From NCBI GenBank assembly GCA_947034885.2, contig OX344755.2:22389052-22453051 (forward strand): a DNA stretch of 64,000 nucleotides, read 5' to 3'. The stretch's first letter is position 1. The number at the start of each line of letters is the position of its first letter. The translations under genes and the position numbers were made by a program. Source of the stretch: Thuidium tamariscinum. Taxonomy: Eukaryota; Streptophyta; Bryopsida; Hypnales; Thuidiaceae. Below are positions 48,001 through 58,830 of the stretch, piece by piece. The notes under the pieces are model-generated. The model did no database searches. It had not been told where the DNA came from and saw only the letters and a list, made by a program, of their open reading frames with translations.

Positions 48001-48237
48001 GTGGATTTGACTCCCAAAAGAGAGAAGAAACGGAAGTTGGAAGATGATGATGATTATACAGTGGACACGGCAGAAGCATTCAAAATAGTTGAGCGGACTA
48101 ACAAATCCGCACGGCTAGCTGGCCCTGAAAGCCCTGAGGCCCAAGCTCGTCGAGAAAGTCTAAGAAGTGCAGCTCGACGCACTAAAGATGAATCGTCTCG
48201 TGCTTCGGGAGAGGGTAGTAGTAGTAAAACAAAGTAG
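45097..48237 (+). CDS. RING-H2 protein with shared N-terminal domain and coiled coils
   Basis: This is a 1046-residue protein in a single long exon. Residues about 38-145 match the domain of the protein at 14,807-15,883 (GWENE, CKQYVKMYHINKLW, CIDPHFVHR, VYAELRLKRKVDW). A polar linker follows. Coiled-coil segments lie at about 445-490 (ELREELKESAREIIRLKVAL) and 525-560. A RING-H2 finger at 688-728 has pattern C-x2-C-x14-C-x-H-x2-H-x2-C-x10-C-x2-C (CTIC, HCGHTFHVRC, CAEC), which suggests E3 ubiquitin ligase activity. A Trp-rich segment comes next (WNPTERRHALYDDVRG), a helical region, and a basic nuclear-type signal (KREKKRKLE) near 1000. The full combination is not one I recognise. It stands 1.45 kb upstream of, and parallel to, a hAT transposase, so it may be a transposon accessory protein and not a host gene. 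Confidence 0.8.
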   Translation: MATNSGAGTDGMNSGGDQKKRNKVKGTTHGLHYEILDDPNIIAESGWENETADYWTSKLCKQYVKMYHINKLWPRDAHARQTADFNCKPHSCIDPHFVHRATEVWGAMFGPKPMSKGYINYSLASMVYAELRLKRKVDWSTFPTTKKNPLLLQQNQKDIPDSWLQTTQRVQPILQNPTTPTTVASASASAKPQLDSRETTSNVMNVSAVHVNDQNKSPNREDLVNKNGGPSPPKTDPTDEEVAGANVTIGHYVDSGVLDSLGYATPNPQLPTSESPLCTPIIQEDLSRTNVQEPNAASTNVTVDTYEFIKKYPHLSSLDSTSFKNLVAMPQIPHLEGLLDLSIKWKTVEERLFPFERRTQQNEPESSTPPKKVYQPTDSPHAALALTRTATWIDELAPRVGAFADELASLAPTLLSGATAFLHFTDQMLPILTSAIHCEESHVELREELKESAREIIRLKVALNSEREEHKLKERMQRMEESLKCIEPSQGTQGSDQLSLPMDKGKAHVEPDQQTLPIGRKSWLDLQKELDQSNAEKALLQSKLDQMIRVQAMDEYLPRSGSESRWLGWVQKLQDPPLLAAQEMNKLRTIALKGNDECNVVEKHLKKFESEVDRHPIESASITCWGNTDAMMEHLNHTKKTEGGNINWALEVEEGWVPYQTLSTHINNKEKHVMHNFDAGHKMLDGICTICQYDFGPEGAITLGHCGHTFHVRCIIQASMFSSVCAECRSPLSPRFYELFGLLDVMPPDQEYNKWTLPLDQGPYEFVNYKHWGKPLQWNPTERRHALYDDVRGPVDAFNWMTQTNEVEIRARSIDDDEGRELFCRNMGGHWSVQRKKFFRFPEKHVEKTEDGEWVAVEDSEEFKEQYASYDHGLIGWALLLSKLEEAAEYHASVDIDTEWNTSEPMVEVVEAFDRRVGEIIKQWRTLLFEGCMTEKSLNEFSFEVANKVVEEVLLRLQSTLSALKLRSVDLTPKREKKRKLEDDDDYTVDTAEAFKIVERTNKSARLAGPESPEAQARRESLRSAARRTKDESSRASGEGSSSKTK

Positions 48238-49236
48238 ACATGGACCTATACGTCTTATAAGAGTTTTTGATTGAACCATCGTATTGTATGGACTATGGAT
48301 GGTTAGATGGTGATGTGTATTTTAGAAGGATAGAGCAATACTAGGTAAACGTGCACGGAATATGCTTTGAGTTATTATCAGTTTTCAATATGAACATATA
48401 TATGGAATTATTTATCTATCTATTCATTTATCTATCTATTTATGTATGTATCAATTAGTCAATGTACGTATTCACTATGCACAATACTTTTTGATGTAGA
48501 ATGTATGGTATTAGAGGCATGGTATTGGATGTAAGAAATTATGATTGCCTATTATAATCTTTGAATTCTTAATTGATTTTGATTTTTTTTGTTCTTGTAT
48601 ATGATCTCTAATATGCCTAGTTTCAATTGGCACGGTTACCATGCAAAAAAAGAAATATAGAACTTATAAAAATGTTTGTTGTTTGTTAAATTTGAACAAA
48701 TTCGTCGAAGCTCAAAATAGGCCTTGGATATTTATGGGTAAACACTAAAGGTGTTTTCAATAAAATATTATTTTCAGTAAACATGTATAGTTGTGAAATA
48801 ATTTCTAAGAACTACTTCCGTTGGTAGATTTGAAGTTGCTTTCTATGAGCAAATCCTTAGAACTTGAAATTTGGCATACATATTATCAACATAGAGATGA
48901 TCTCATGCCAAGAATTTCATGGCCAAATTTTAATTTCTCAATCTTTGCTTGTTTGGGAGGGTGTCAAAGTTGGTAGCATTGGAATTTTAGTCACAACCAC
49001 ACATGTACGATTGTACGTAGATTTTGAAATATCTTTTTCTGGGCAAATCTTTTGGCCTTGAATTTTGACGCATGTGTTATTAACATAGAGACAATCTTGT
49101 GCAGAAAATTAAATGTAAAAATAATAATTTTTGAGCCCTAGGGAGGGCATCAAAGATGGCAGCAGCAGGATTTTTTTTCCATGTGACAGCAAGAATTCAT
49201 AAATGAAGTAGACCTTCCTGTATATGTTTATGCACG
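48238..49236. other. AT-rich non-coding DNA
   Basis: A short ATCTATC/ATTTATCT microsatellite-like stretch lies at 48,410-48,450. Two similar sentences of sequence (AATTTTAATTTCTC near 48,930 and ATTTCTGGGCAAATC near 49,035) hint at a diverged duplication. No gene is supported. Confidence 0.4.
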
Positions 49237-49440
49237 GTCAGTCTGCCTGGACCGAAGTCGCCGTCCGCCCCCGACCGAAGTTGCCGTCCACCCCCGACTG
49301 AACTGGCCGTCCGCCCCCGACCGAAGTCGCCGTCTGCCCCCGACTGAACTGGCCGTCCGCCCCGACCGAATTGGGCGTCCGCTTCGATTCAGCGACTGTT
49401 GCAACGGGTATTTGACTGTCCGCCCCAACGGTCAGCTGCG
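49237..49440. repeat. GC-rich island, 23-bp tandem repeat GCCGTCCGCCCCCGACCGAA
   Basis: Six or so units of 23 bp alternate between ...ACCGAAGT and ...ACTGAACT endings, giving a 46-bp higher-order pattern. It lies 250 bp upstream of the hAT transposase start, as the island at 1380-2090 lies upstream of the other hAT gene. Confidence 0.88.
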
Positions 49441-49684
49441 CTCAGTTTACAATAAGTAGACTGAGAGAAGTCATTTGTAAGCACTCCTGATGAACTGAAC
49501 ACTAAGATTTCCAAGGGCTAGGCGCTGCAAATTTATTTGTGTCCCTTGCTTGGTAATGCATAGTTTGGTGGAAGGGGGGGCTTTCATTTTGAAGGCTTTT
49601 TGCACTGAGTGCTTATTTGATTGTGGACTTTTACAACACAGTGCTAACGTTACCAATTACAATTGAAGGGAAAAAGAATTCAAT

Positions 49685-52600
49685 ATGAGCAAAGACTTCA
49701 CCACTTGGTACACGATTCCGGAAACGAACAAAATACAATGCAAGGCTTGCAAGTGTGTGTTTGCCCGAAAAACTAGCCGTATGTTGAGCCACTTGGGATA
49801 CGAAGGCCCTATGGGACAACGTGATAGGGGCGTCGACTTGTGCTCGCAGTTGACATCCAGAACAAAATCCTTATTTGTTAATTGCAATGGGTTGTTTCCA
49901 AAAAGACCTGTTGCGGACGGAACGGATGGCAACGACATGCCTATGTCCACAAGCAATGTTTTAAATGATAGGGGCACGCCGTGTTCTACGCAAGAAGATT
50001 CATGCACCACACCGGAAGAAGTGGTCATTGTGGCTTCGCAAATAACTCCAAATACGGAATCAACTGGTCATCGGCATACTTTGAGGGCATCAAGCAGTAG
50101 GCCTGCAACGCAGAGTAGGCTAGTGGATGGATTTGATGAAGTCAACAGACGCAAATTACATGCAACGTGGGCCCATTTTTTTTATTCGACGAATATACCA
50201 TTTTCAGTAGCTCGGAATCCAGCCTTCCGGGAAGCGGTGAAGTTGATGGCTGAGTTTAGAAAGTCCTACACTCCTCCATCGTACAATGATCTACGACATA
50301 AATTGCTTGAGCAAGCAAAGTCAGATATTCAAACGAAGTTGCTTTTGAGGACTGAAGACAGTGTGAGGAAGTTCGGAGCAACACTGTCTTTTGATGGATG
50401 GAGCTCGGTGACGAACCGTCCATTAATAAATGCAATGCTCATATCTTCAGCAGGTGAACAATTCCTTGGATCAGTGGATACGAGTGGACAAAAGAAGACA
50501 GCACCGTATGTGGCTTCTATCTTGGAAGAATTCATAGAGCAAGTGGGCCCCAAGAATGTAGTGCAAGTGACTGCAGATAATACCAATACAAACCCCGCAG
50601 CATGGAATTTGGTGTCCCATAAATATCCACACATATATTTTCAAGGATGTGTGGTGCATGCCTTGAACTTGTTGCTTAAGGATTGGGCAAAGCAGCCATG
50701 GATCAAAGATTACGTGAAGGCTGCCAAGGTCGTTGTCAAATTCTTCAGGAAGAGACACATGCCACTTGCCATATTTCGGAAGTATGAGACGAGGTTTAGT
50801 TTGTTGAAGCCGTTGGAAACAAGGTTTGCTTCTTATTTCATCATGATTGACCGCTTGTTGGAAGTGAAGGATGCGTTGAAGCAGAGTGTGGTGGATCCAC
50901 AATGGGTGGCGTACGTGAACACCTTGGATGATAGAGACAAAGGCAAATCACGATCGCAGTCAAGGAACATGTACAATACAGTTGTGGATGAGCATTTCTG
51001 GGACCGGTTGACCAATGTGCGGGAACTGACAGCTCCAGTTGTATTCGGTCTACGTGATTTGGATGCAAAGACGCCGTGCATGGGGAAGGTATTGCATATT
51101 ATGCGGAATTTAGAAAAACATGTGTTTGGTCTACGAAGAGCACCTTTTTGTTTGGACCTTGACCAAGCAATACCACTGGAGGAGTCGTTCGTAAAACGAC
51201 GAAAGATGGGGGAGACAGACTTGCATTATGCAGGCGCTCTTTTGAACCCGTATCTTCTCCACGACAAAGAACTAGCCGACGATCAAAATGCAACAGAGAG
51301 ATGCAAGGAGGTTCTAACGAAGATATGTTCTACCGAAGAGTACGCAAAGGTGGTGAAGGAATTTGTAGCCTTCCGCCATAGGGAACCTCCATTCGACACC
51401 ATGTTGGAGCCACAAGAACAAATGTTGTCGGCCCATGCTTGGTGGGATTTTGAAGGTGCATGTGGGAAGCTAATTGCTTCCATTGCCAAGAGGATTTTGG
51501 CCCAACCGGTGTCATCATCTGCATGCGAATGAAATTGGAGTAGTTACTCTTATGTTCACAACAAATCTCGGAACAAATTGGCAACAACCCGGGTAGCGGA
51601 CTTGGTGTACGTGTACACCAATTCAAAAGTTGTGGGCGCGTCGAAGAACAAGGATGAGAAGAAATGGTACACAGACAATGTGGACTATGAGTCCTCCGAT
51701 GCGGGAAGCGATGCGGAAGACATTGATGATGGACCTCATCCACTTGACCAACGGGATGAAGGTGACGAGGACAATGACATGGACAATTTGTATGATGAAA
51801 CGTACCATAGTCCTAATCCAACGAATGGTGGGTGGAGAGGCAATAATACAAGCATCTATGACTTTCACTCCGATGAGGAGAATGATGGGTACGGTGAAGA
51901 TGAACCTCGTATAGCAAGATACGTGGATGGATCCGGGTTTTTGAATAGCGAATCCATTCTATCGCAGAAGGAGGACGCTTTTGTAGAGATAGCGGAGGCG
52001 GATGGGACAACACTTCCCGATGGTGAGGATGGTGGCACGGATGAAGGCATTCGTATTTGTCAATCTCCATCCACAGGAGGGGTTCAAGAAAAGAATAATG
52101 ATGAAGAATATGATGGAGAAAGGGGTTGTACGGACAATGAAGAGGTCTCGATCAATACAATTGCAGTAAAGGAAAATGGTACTGAACGTGTAGAAGAGGC
52201 CGAGAGTCCAAGCTTTGGCAATACACTCAAACGTAGGGAAGAGCTCGTGCAAGATTCCCCAAAACCACCTCGGAGCGGTGCACCGGGTGCCATATTTGGA
52301 ACTAGTAGCCAAAATCCGGACAGTTCAAGGAGCTTAGGGCTTGGACATCGGCTTGTTAATGTTGGCAAGGCAAAGCAGCCTTGCATCGAATTTACTGCCA
52401 CTATATTATCATCCACCGATGATGATGGAGATGTGACATTGGCACAGATGAAACGTAATTTAGCTTTGCACATCGCACCGCCACGATGCAATCTGAAATC
52501 AGCAGGCTCTCCACTGCAATCTTCGAGGGCCACAAACATAATCGTTCATGGATGTCCCCAAGCTGTGAAATTAGAGATCAAAGTAGGCAATGAAGGTAAT

Positions 52601-52945
52601 AAAAAAAGACCTATGCAACCTTTTGCGGTTTCACCAGTGAAGAAATTGAATGCAAGTAGAACCCCCCTTCATGCATGCCTACCTGTTGCGAAGAGGAAAA
52701 TGAAACCGGTCGCGTGTCTGAATTCTAGGGAAGAAATGAGCAAAGCCATATTGACAGTAAAAGAGGAATACAAGAAGCCAATCAAGCGAAGGAAAGCAAA
52801 GAGAAGTAAGCAAGTAGAAGGTGCAGGATCTTCATCAGATGGTATGGAGAACACATCGAGCGATGAAGACGTAGGATATAGACGAGGATGCGAGAGTAGT
52901 GGGGCAAAGGTGAAAGGAGATGATGATTATTGTCCTTCTAATTGA
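49685..52945 (+). pseudogene. hAT-superfamily transposase with acidic C-terminal tail, one stop
   Basis: The frame spans 1087 codons, interrupted once by TGA at 51,530-51,532 (codon 616). The start is a BED-like zinc finger (CKACKCVF, LSHLGY), then WAHFFYSTNIPFSV, SFDGWSS (first Asp, residue about 237) and TADNTNTNPAAW (second Asp, about 297), YFQGCVVHALNLLLKDW, and the dimerisation region. The stop falls in the hallmark SSSACE-x-NWSSYSYVHNKSRNKL, where the family has Arg, so CGA-to-TGA is the likely change. After RVADLVYVYTN, where hAT proteins usually end soon, about 440 further residues continue: acidic and disordered (DAEDIDDG, DEDNDMDNLYDE), then a basic cluster (KKPIKRRKAKRSKQ). The retained frame of the tail suggests it was translated. 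Terminal repeats of the element were not found. Confidence 0.87.
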
Positions 52946-53099
52946 AGGGATGTAAGCTTAGGGCTTTAGATGCTCACATATACCAGGAGTAGGTGATTAC
53001 CATCTGTTGTTGAGGAAGACTTTAATAAACAAGGTTTGTTTTTGACTTCCATGAATGGTACAACATCTTTGCTAAATCGGAGTATTGGACATCAAATGC

Positions 53100-54010
53100 A
53101 ATATGAATGTTTAAATGTGCGCCTAAGGGATTGTAGGTTGGAATGGGAATCGAAGAAAACCTAAACCCCTAAAGTTCCATGACTATGTATTCTCCAAAAA
53201 CGCTCAAAAACTACCATTTCTAGTGCAACTACCCATTTCCTTGATAAAAACATTTTTTGATACATGTAACCATAGGATCTTGTAGTATAATGTCTACAAA
53301 ACATGTGGTAAAAATTTCAGAAAATTCCACCATGTGGATCAAAAGATATAAGCATTCAAATTCCCCTAAACCATTTTTTCAGTCCTACAAAGAATTGGGC
53401 AGCTACACTTCACAAGCTCACTTCTCAAGGAAAAAATGTTGAAAATGGTGGTGCCTCTTTAAAATCAGTTTCCTAAACAGGATGGAGATATGCTCAAAAA
53501 ATTTCATGTCATTTGGAATTGTACAACATATAGGAAAAAAATAGTAAGTAAAAAGAAATTGAGAATGATTCATAATACTAAATTGTTAAGAATTTAATAA
53601 TAGAATTAGAAAATGACAATCCCAATGGTTTTAATGTTGTAATTATCAATCTACATCCTAGGGTTTTATTTGTGTACAAAAATATTGAAATTTGAGTGAA
53701 ATAAACAACTTCAAAGTTTCTTTGATAGTGGAGAATCCATTACTGCCCGCAAACAAAAAAACCTCATAACTTTTGACGCTTTGATTGAAATGGAATGATT
53801 CAAAGCTTTCCACTTATATAAAAAATGTAGAAAACCAGTTTAAAATTTTCATTTTTTAAAAAAGTGATTTTTTCTGATGTGCCCGAAGTCCCGAAGACCC
53901 GAACTGCCCACTTACCAAAAAAAGCAACATATTAGACCATAAGTTTTGAGTCATATTTCCAAATGTCATGAAATTTGATACACATGAAGATATTCCTCGC
54001 CCCACCTTCT
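53100..54010 (-). repeat. 0.9-kb dispersed repeat, inverted copy R2inv
   Basis: It is the reverse complement of the R1/R2/R3 family, with landmarks such as GTACAACATATAGGAAAAAA and GGATCTTGTAGTATAATG. It faces R2 (54,265-55,200) across about 250 bp that contain GGGATTGTAGGTTCATGAAT-type duplicated words. Together they form an imperfect inverted repeat of about 2.1 kb. Confidence 0.72.
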
Positions 54011-54264
54011 ATTAAAATTTCAGCCCAAAATATTCAAATTTCTAATCACATGTACCTGCCCAAAATTTCTATACAGCCCCTAAACACATGTTGGTCCTTT
54101 AGGGGTTAAAATGTTAAAATATTTGCCTAAAACCTAAGGGGTTGTAGGTTCATAAATCCTAATTCAATATCAATATTGAAATTTTTAAATGTGTGGTTAA
54201 GGGATTGTAGGTTCATGAATGGGAACCTAAAGAAACATAGAAATGTTTAACCCCTAAACGCCCA

Positions 54265-55200
54265 AACTGCGTTTTTTAGCAACATAGCAATTTTAGGCAG
54301 CTCACTACGAATAGAGTTTTTATTTTTTTCCTTTGAAATTCTCATACAACGTGTGTTCAAGGAGTAGCTTTAAGGCCCAACAATTTTCATAACTTTTGAC
54401 AACATGAATAAAAAGTTATTGCATGATATGTGATTTCTTTTGCTCGGTGGGCAACCCGGGCAGCTGAAAACTTCTTCAAAAATCACTTTTTTTTAAATTT
54501 GAAATTTGAAATTCATTCTTTAGATTTTTATCTAATTGGAAAGCTTTTAATTATTTCATTTTGATTTGTGAAATGAAAGTTATGGGAGTTTTAGTTTGAA
54601 GGTAGTTTGTGGGAAGTTATGGAATCTCTACTCCAAAATAAACTTTGAAGTCCATTATTTTACTCAATTTTTAATATTTTTGAAAAAAAATAAACACATT
54701 AGGTGAAGATTGTCTATTACAACATTACAACCATTGGGATTGGAAATTTTCAATTTCAAAAATTAATTATTACTATTTTAATATTTTGATTCATTTTCTA
54801 CCTCTTTCTACTTACTAATTGTTTTCTACATGTTGCAGAACTCCAAATGATTTGAAATTTTTTAGGCATGTAGCTTACTTGACTAAAAGAATGAATCAAA
54901 AGAGTAACAACCATTTTGGACTTTCTTTCATACAAAAGTGAACTATTGAAGTGCAGCTGCCCGGATTTTCGCAGGGACAATGAAAGCATTTTTGACAATT
55001 CAAACACTATTATCTTGCAATCTATACAGTGGAAATTTCTGAATTTTTTGTCACATATTCTCAAACTAGTTTACTATAAGATCCTACGGTTATATTTGTC
55101 TTAAAATGTTTTTAAAAAAAGATTTTGCTGTTCTACTAGAAGTGGCAGTTTTGAAGTGTTTTTGGCAAAACATAGTCAAATACATTTAGGGGTTCAATAT
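54265..55200 (+). repeat. 0.9-kb dispersed repeat, copy R2
   Basis: It shares with R1 and R3 the blocks TTGACAACATGA, ATGATATGTGATTT, CTATTACAACATT, CCAAATGATTTGAAA, GAAGTGCAGCTGCC, TTTTCGCAGGG and AAGATCCTACGGTTA. A GC island follows at 55,310. Confidence 0.75.
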
Positions 55201-55309
55201 TCCCTTAGGACGTTGTAGGTACACGAACCTGAATCCCAATAAATATGTGAATGTTAAAGAACACTATGAACCCCCCTAAGGCCCGAGGTCGAGGGTTGAA
55301 AAATAAAAA

Positions 55310-55505
55310 GGGGTCCGTCTAAAGCCGTCCGCTGTCCGTCCATTCCGCCGTCCCGTCCACCACTCCGTCCTCCCGTCCGCCTGTCGGTCCTCCCGTCCGC
55401 CCATTACTCGACGTCCGACAGCCCGTCCGCCGGGAAAAACGCCGTCCGCCACGGTAATTTGGCCGTCCGCACGTCCGCTGCGTCCGGACGTCCGGATTTT
55501 GGGCG
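55310..55505. repeat. GC-rich island of CCGTCC words
   Basis: About 195 bp of irregular tandem CCGTCC/CCGTCCGC words, on the minus strand GGACGG. It follows repeat R2 as the island at 19,735 follows R1. Predicted ORFs are compositional. Confidence 0.87.
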
Positions 55506-55639
55506 TAATTTCCCAAAAGACGTAGAGTCCGTACAACCCTGAGTGAATCTTCTTTTTTATTTTAACACACCACTTCATAGCTAACTTTATTTTCTTGAGA
55601 ATGAGCCCAAGATTAAGTGACTTTTCTCATTTCTAGGTC

Positions 55640-57520
55640 TAGAAATGAGCATTCTAAAAATCGATCAACTGTATTATGGTTGATGAAAATTTTAAGAGTT
55701 AAGCAAGTGTGTTACTATGTAGATGCAATTGCAACCAAAGCATCAAATATGGTTTCCATTGTAGCCAAAGCATCAAAGGTAAAAACATTGACTTTTATGC
55801 ATTCATATTTCCCATCTACAGTATACCTTAAATTAGGTTGTTTGTTTTGCTTGTATTGTTTAATTTGTTTGATATGCAAAGATCTTGGAAATTGTAAGGC
55901 CATAGTGGTGTTCTTAGTATTGCCTCAAAGTCTTATAAATAAAAAAATTGAATCCAATTATTTCTTGGTTTGAAAAATCCAAACTTTTACATTCCATGTC
56001 CAAATGCTAAGCAAAAAAAGCCTTACACTTCTTTGTGTACAAAGTGTTGTTTTGTTTTTTTGGTATAGAGAACACAATCTCTCAGACTACAATGTGAAAG
56101 TTATTAAATTTCAAAGTCTTAATGAATTAAAAATAAAAAAATTATTTTATTTTTTAATTGCACTATTGTAATGTTATAGGGCACACTAGTCTACACCTTA
56201 AATTAAGATGTTTGTTAGTTCTTTTTTCTTGTTTATTTTGTTTGATAAGATGAGATCTACCAAATCATGAAGTATCCAATAGTCTTTTTTGTATTGTATT
56301 GTTAGAAAGCTCTTCATGATGAGGAATGCACAAACTTTGTTTTATGGCATTTGGACATATAGTGTAAAAAATTTCAAATTTCAATTTTTTTATAAAATAG
56401 AAATAGAATTAAATTATAATTTATTTTGGAAAAAATATAATTTTTACACTGCATGTCTAAATACCACAAAACAAAGCCCTTGCATTGTACATAAAACTTC
56501 CTATTTGTATAAGAAAACAACCTCTCATACCACAACAAAAACCTTACTTTCCTTTGTGCATAAAAATATTGAATTTCAAAGTTTTACAAATTAAAAAATG
56601 AGACTATTGTTTTTATTTTTGGTTTCAGTTACATGTGGCAATATTACAAGGCACACAAGTCTATACCTAAGGATAGATTGTATGTTTTTTTGTGTGTTTG
56701 ATACGTTGAGATGCAATAAACCATAAAGTGTCAAGCATAGCTCTTAGTACCATTGAAAAGTTCTTGGCAAAGAAGATAAGATAGACTTTGTTTTATAGCA
56801 TTTAGACTTACAATTATTGAAAATGATTGAATTTCATATTTTTGGTAATTTGAAAATTGAATTAAAGTACCTTTTATTTTGAAAAAACCATAACTTTTGC
56901 ATTGCATGTCTAAATACCAAAAACAAAATTCTCGCTCTCTTTTGTGCGTAGAGCTTTCTATTTGTACCAAGAATGCAACTTTTTACACTCCAACAAACCT
57001 TTGCAATCATTAATATTGTGAAAAGATATTGAACTTCAAAGTTTTAATAAATCCAAAAATCCAAAAATCCATTTATTTTCATTTCGGTTGTGACAATGGC
57101 ACATAGTACACTAGTCTATTCCTTATATTAGGTTACTTATTTTGTTTGAGACGTTGAGATCTAAAAAGCTGTGAGTCCCCTACAATTTTCTTAGTGTTTC
57201 TTGGTTTTATTGAAAATTCCTCTACAGAGAGGGGAGTATGGCTTTGTTTCCTAGCATTTTGACATATAGTGCAAAAGCTATGGATTTTGGAATTAATTTT
57301 TGAATGAATAAATAGAATTGAATTATCTTCCATATTGAAAAAACCATAACTTTCACATTGCATGCTCAAACACCACGAAGCAAAGCCCTTACATTCCTTT
57401 TTGCATAAAAGATATTGAGTTTCAAAGTTTAAAAAAATTAAAAAACAAGAAAATTAGTTTCGTTGTTGCTTTAGTTGTAGCAACAATACAAGCACGCTAG
57501 TTCCTCTAAAGCATTTAATT
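55640..57520. repeat. degenerate tandem array, about 455-bp unit, four copies
   Basis: Two landmarks repeat in step. CTTTGTTTTATGGCATTTGG or variants start at 56,335, 56,786 and 57,242. A TTTTGCATTGCATGTCTAAA-like block occurs near 55,985, 56,440, 56,890 and 57,350. The period is 450-460 bp. Units are AT-rich and diverged, so the array is old. No gene is supported in 55,506-57,944. Confidence 0.8.
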
Positions 57521-57944
57521 CTATCCATTTGTACTGGAATTTTTATTTTAAAATTCACCTCAAAGGTACCCAATTAGGAGTCATTTAATTGCTTTCAAGC
57601 ATTTTCCACTCCTTATCCCTATTGAGTTGGTGTGCTCATTGTGTTGTTATGGTAATGCCTATAAGCCAATGCATTGCAAGAGCTTTTAGATACTACACTC
57701 AAGATAAATTTTGTTAACCCCAAGAAGACCAAATTGTGCTATAAAAAACCCATGTTTTAGGTGATGAGCCTAAATTTTTATAGAGAGATTTTTGAGAACA
57801 TTTAATATAACAATTTGTGTTTCTATGTCCACAAAAACATTCAAAATAATATCAATGTTGACATAAAAACATAGATTGTTACATTTGATGTCCACAAAAT
57901 TTAGTTTTGTCACTTAAAACACGGTTTTGTTATAGTGTTTTATT

Positions 57945-58830
57945 CTTTTGGCAACATAGCAATGTAACACAACTCACTACTAATGGAAATTTCTATTTTT
58001 ATTTCTTTGAAGTTTTTACAAAACATGAGCCCAAAGAATGGCTTTGCGGTGCAAGAATTTTCAAAGCTTTTGACAACATGATTTGGAAGTTATTGTATGA
58101 TATGTAATTTTTAGTGTTCATCTTACTACTTGGATAGTCCAATTTTTTTTTTTGAATCACTTTTTTGATGAATAAAAATTTGAAATTGTTTTTTTTGGTT
58201 TATATGTACATTGCAAGCTTTTAATCATTCTATTTTTATTTTATTAATGAAACAAAATTTATAAGGAATTTTAGTTTGTGGGCAATTATGGATTCATTGG
58301 ATGTAAATTGTTTATTACAACATTTCAAACATTGGAATTGGAATTTTTCAATTCCATAAATAAGTTATTAACAATTTAGTATTTTGAATCATTCTCTATC
58401 TCTTTGTACATATTATTTTTTTCTATATGTTTTGTAATTCTAAATGATTTGAAATTTTTCAAGCATATATCAAACTTGTCTTGAAGCACACATCTAAAGG
58501 GTTACAACCATTTTGGACATTTTTCATGAGGCCTAGAAAGTGTAATAAGTGTAAGCATATAAAGTGCATCTACCTAATTTTCCACGAGGCCAAAAAAAGA
58601 AACTTTGTCAACTCAAATGCTAATATCTTGTAGCATACAAGGTGGAAAATTTTGAAATTATTTTGACATCTTTTAAAACTAGCTTACTACAAGATCCTCT
58701 AGGTACATGAGTCCAAAAATATTTATTTTCTAATATTTTGTACTTATAAAAGAATTGGAAACTTTGGAGCATTTTTTTGGTGAAAATACATCAAAAACAT
58801 TTAGGATTTAATTTGTTTGGTCTTTTGGTG
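57945..58830 (+). repeat. 0.9-kb dispersed repeat, copy R3
   Basis: Same landmarks as R2 in the same order (AACATAGCAATGTAACACAA, TTATTACAACATTTCAAAC, TCTAAATGATTTGAAATTTT, GCTTACTACAAGATCCTC). No GC island follows. Confidence 0.75.

Noticed and set aside
53240..53540. Possible coding ORF at 53,257-53,442
   Set aside because: It lies inside the inverted 0.9-kb repeat, whose other copies do not keep the frame.
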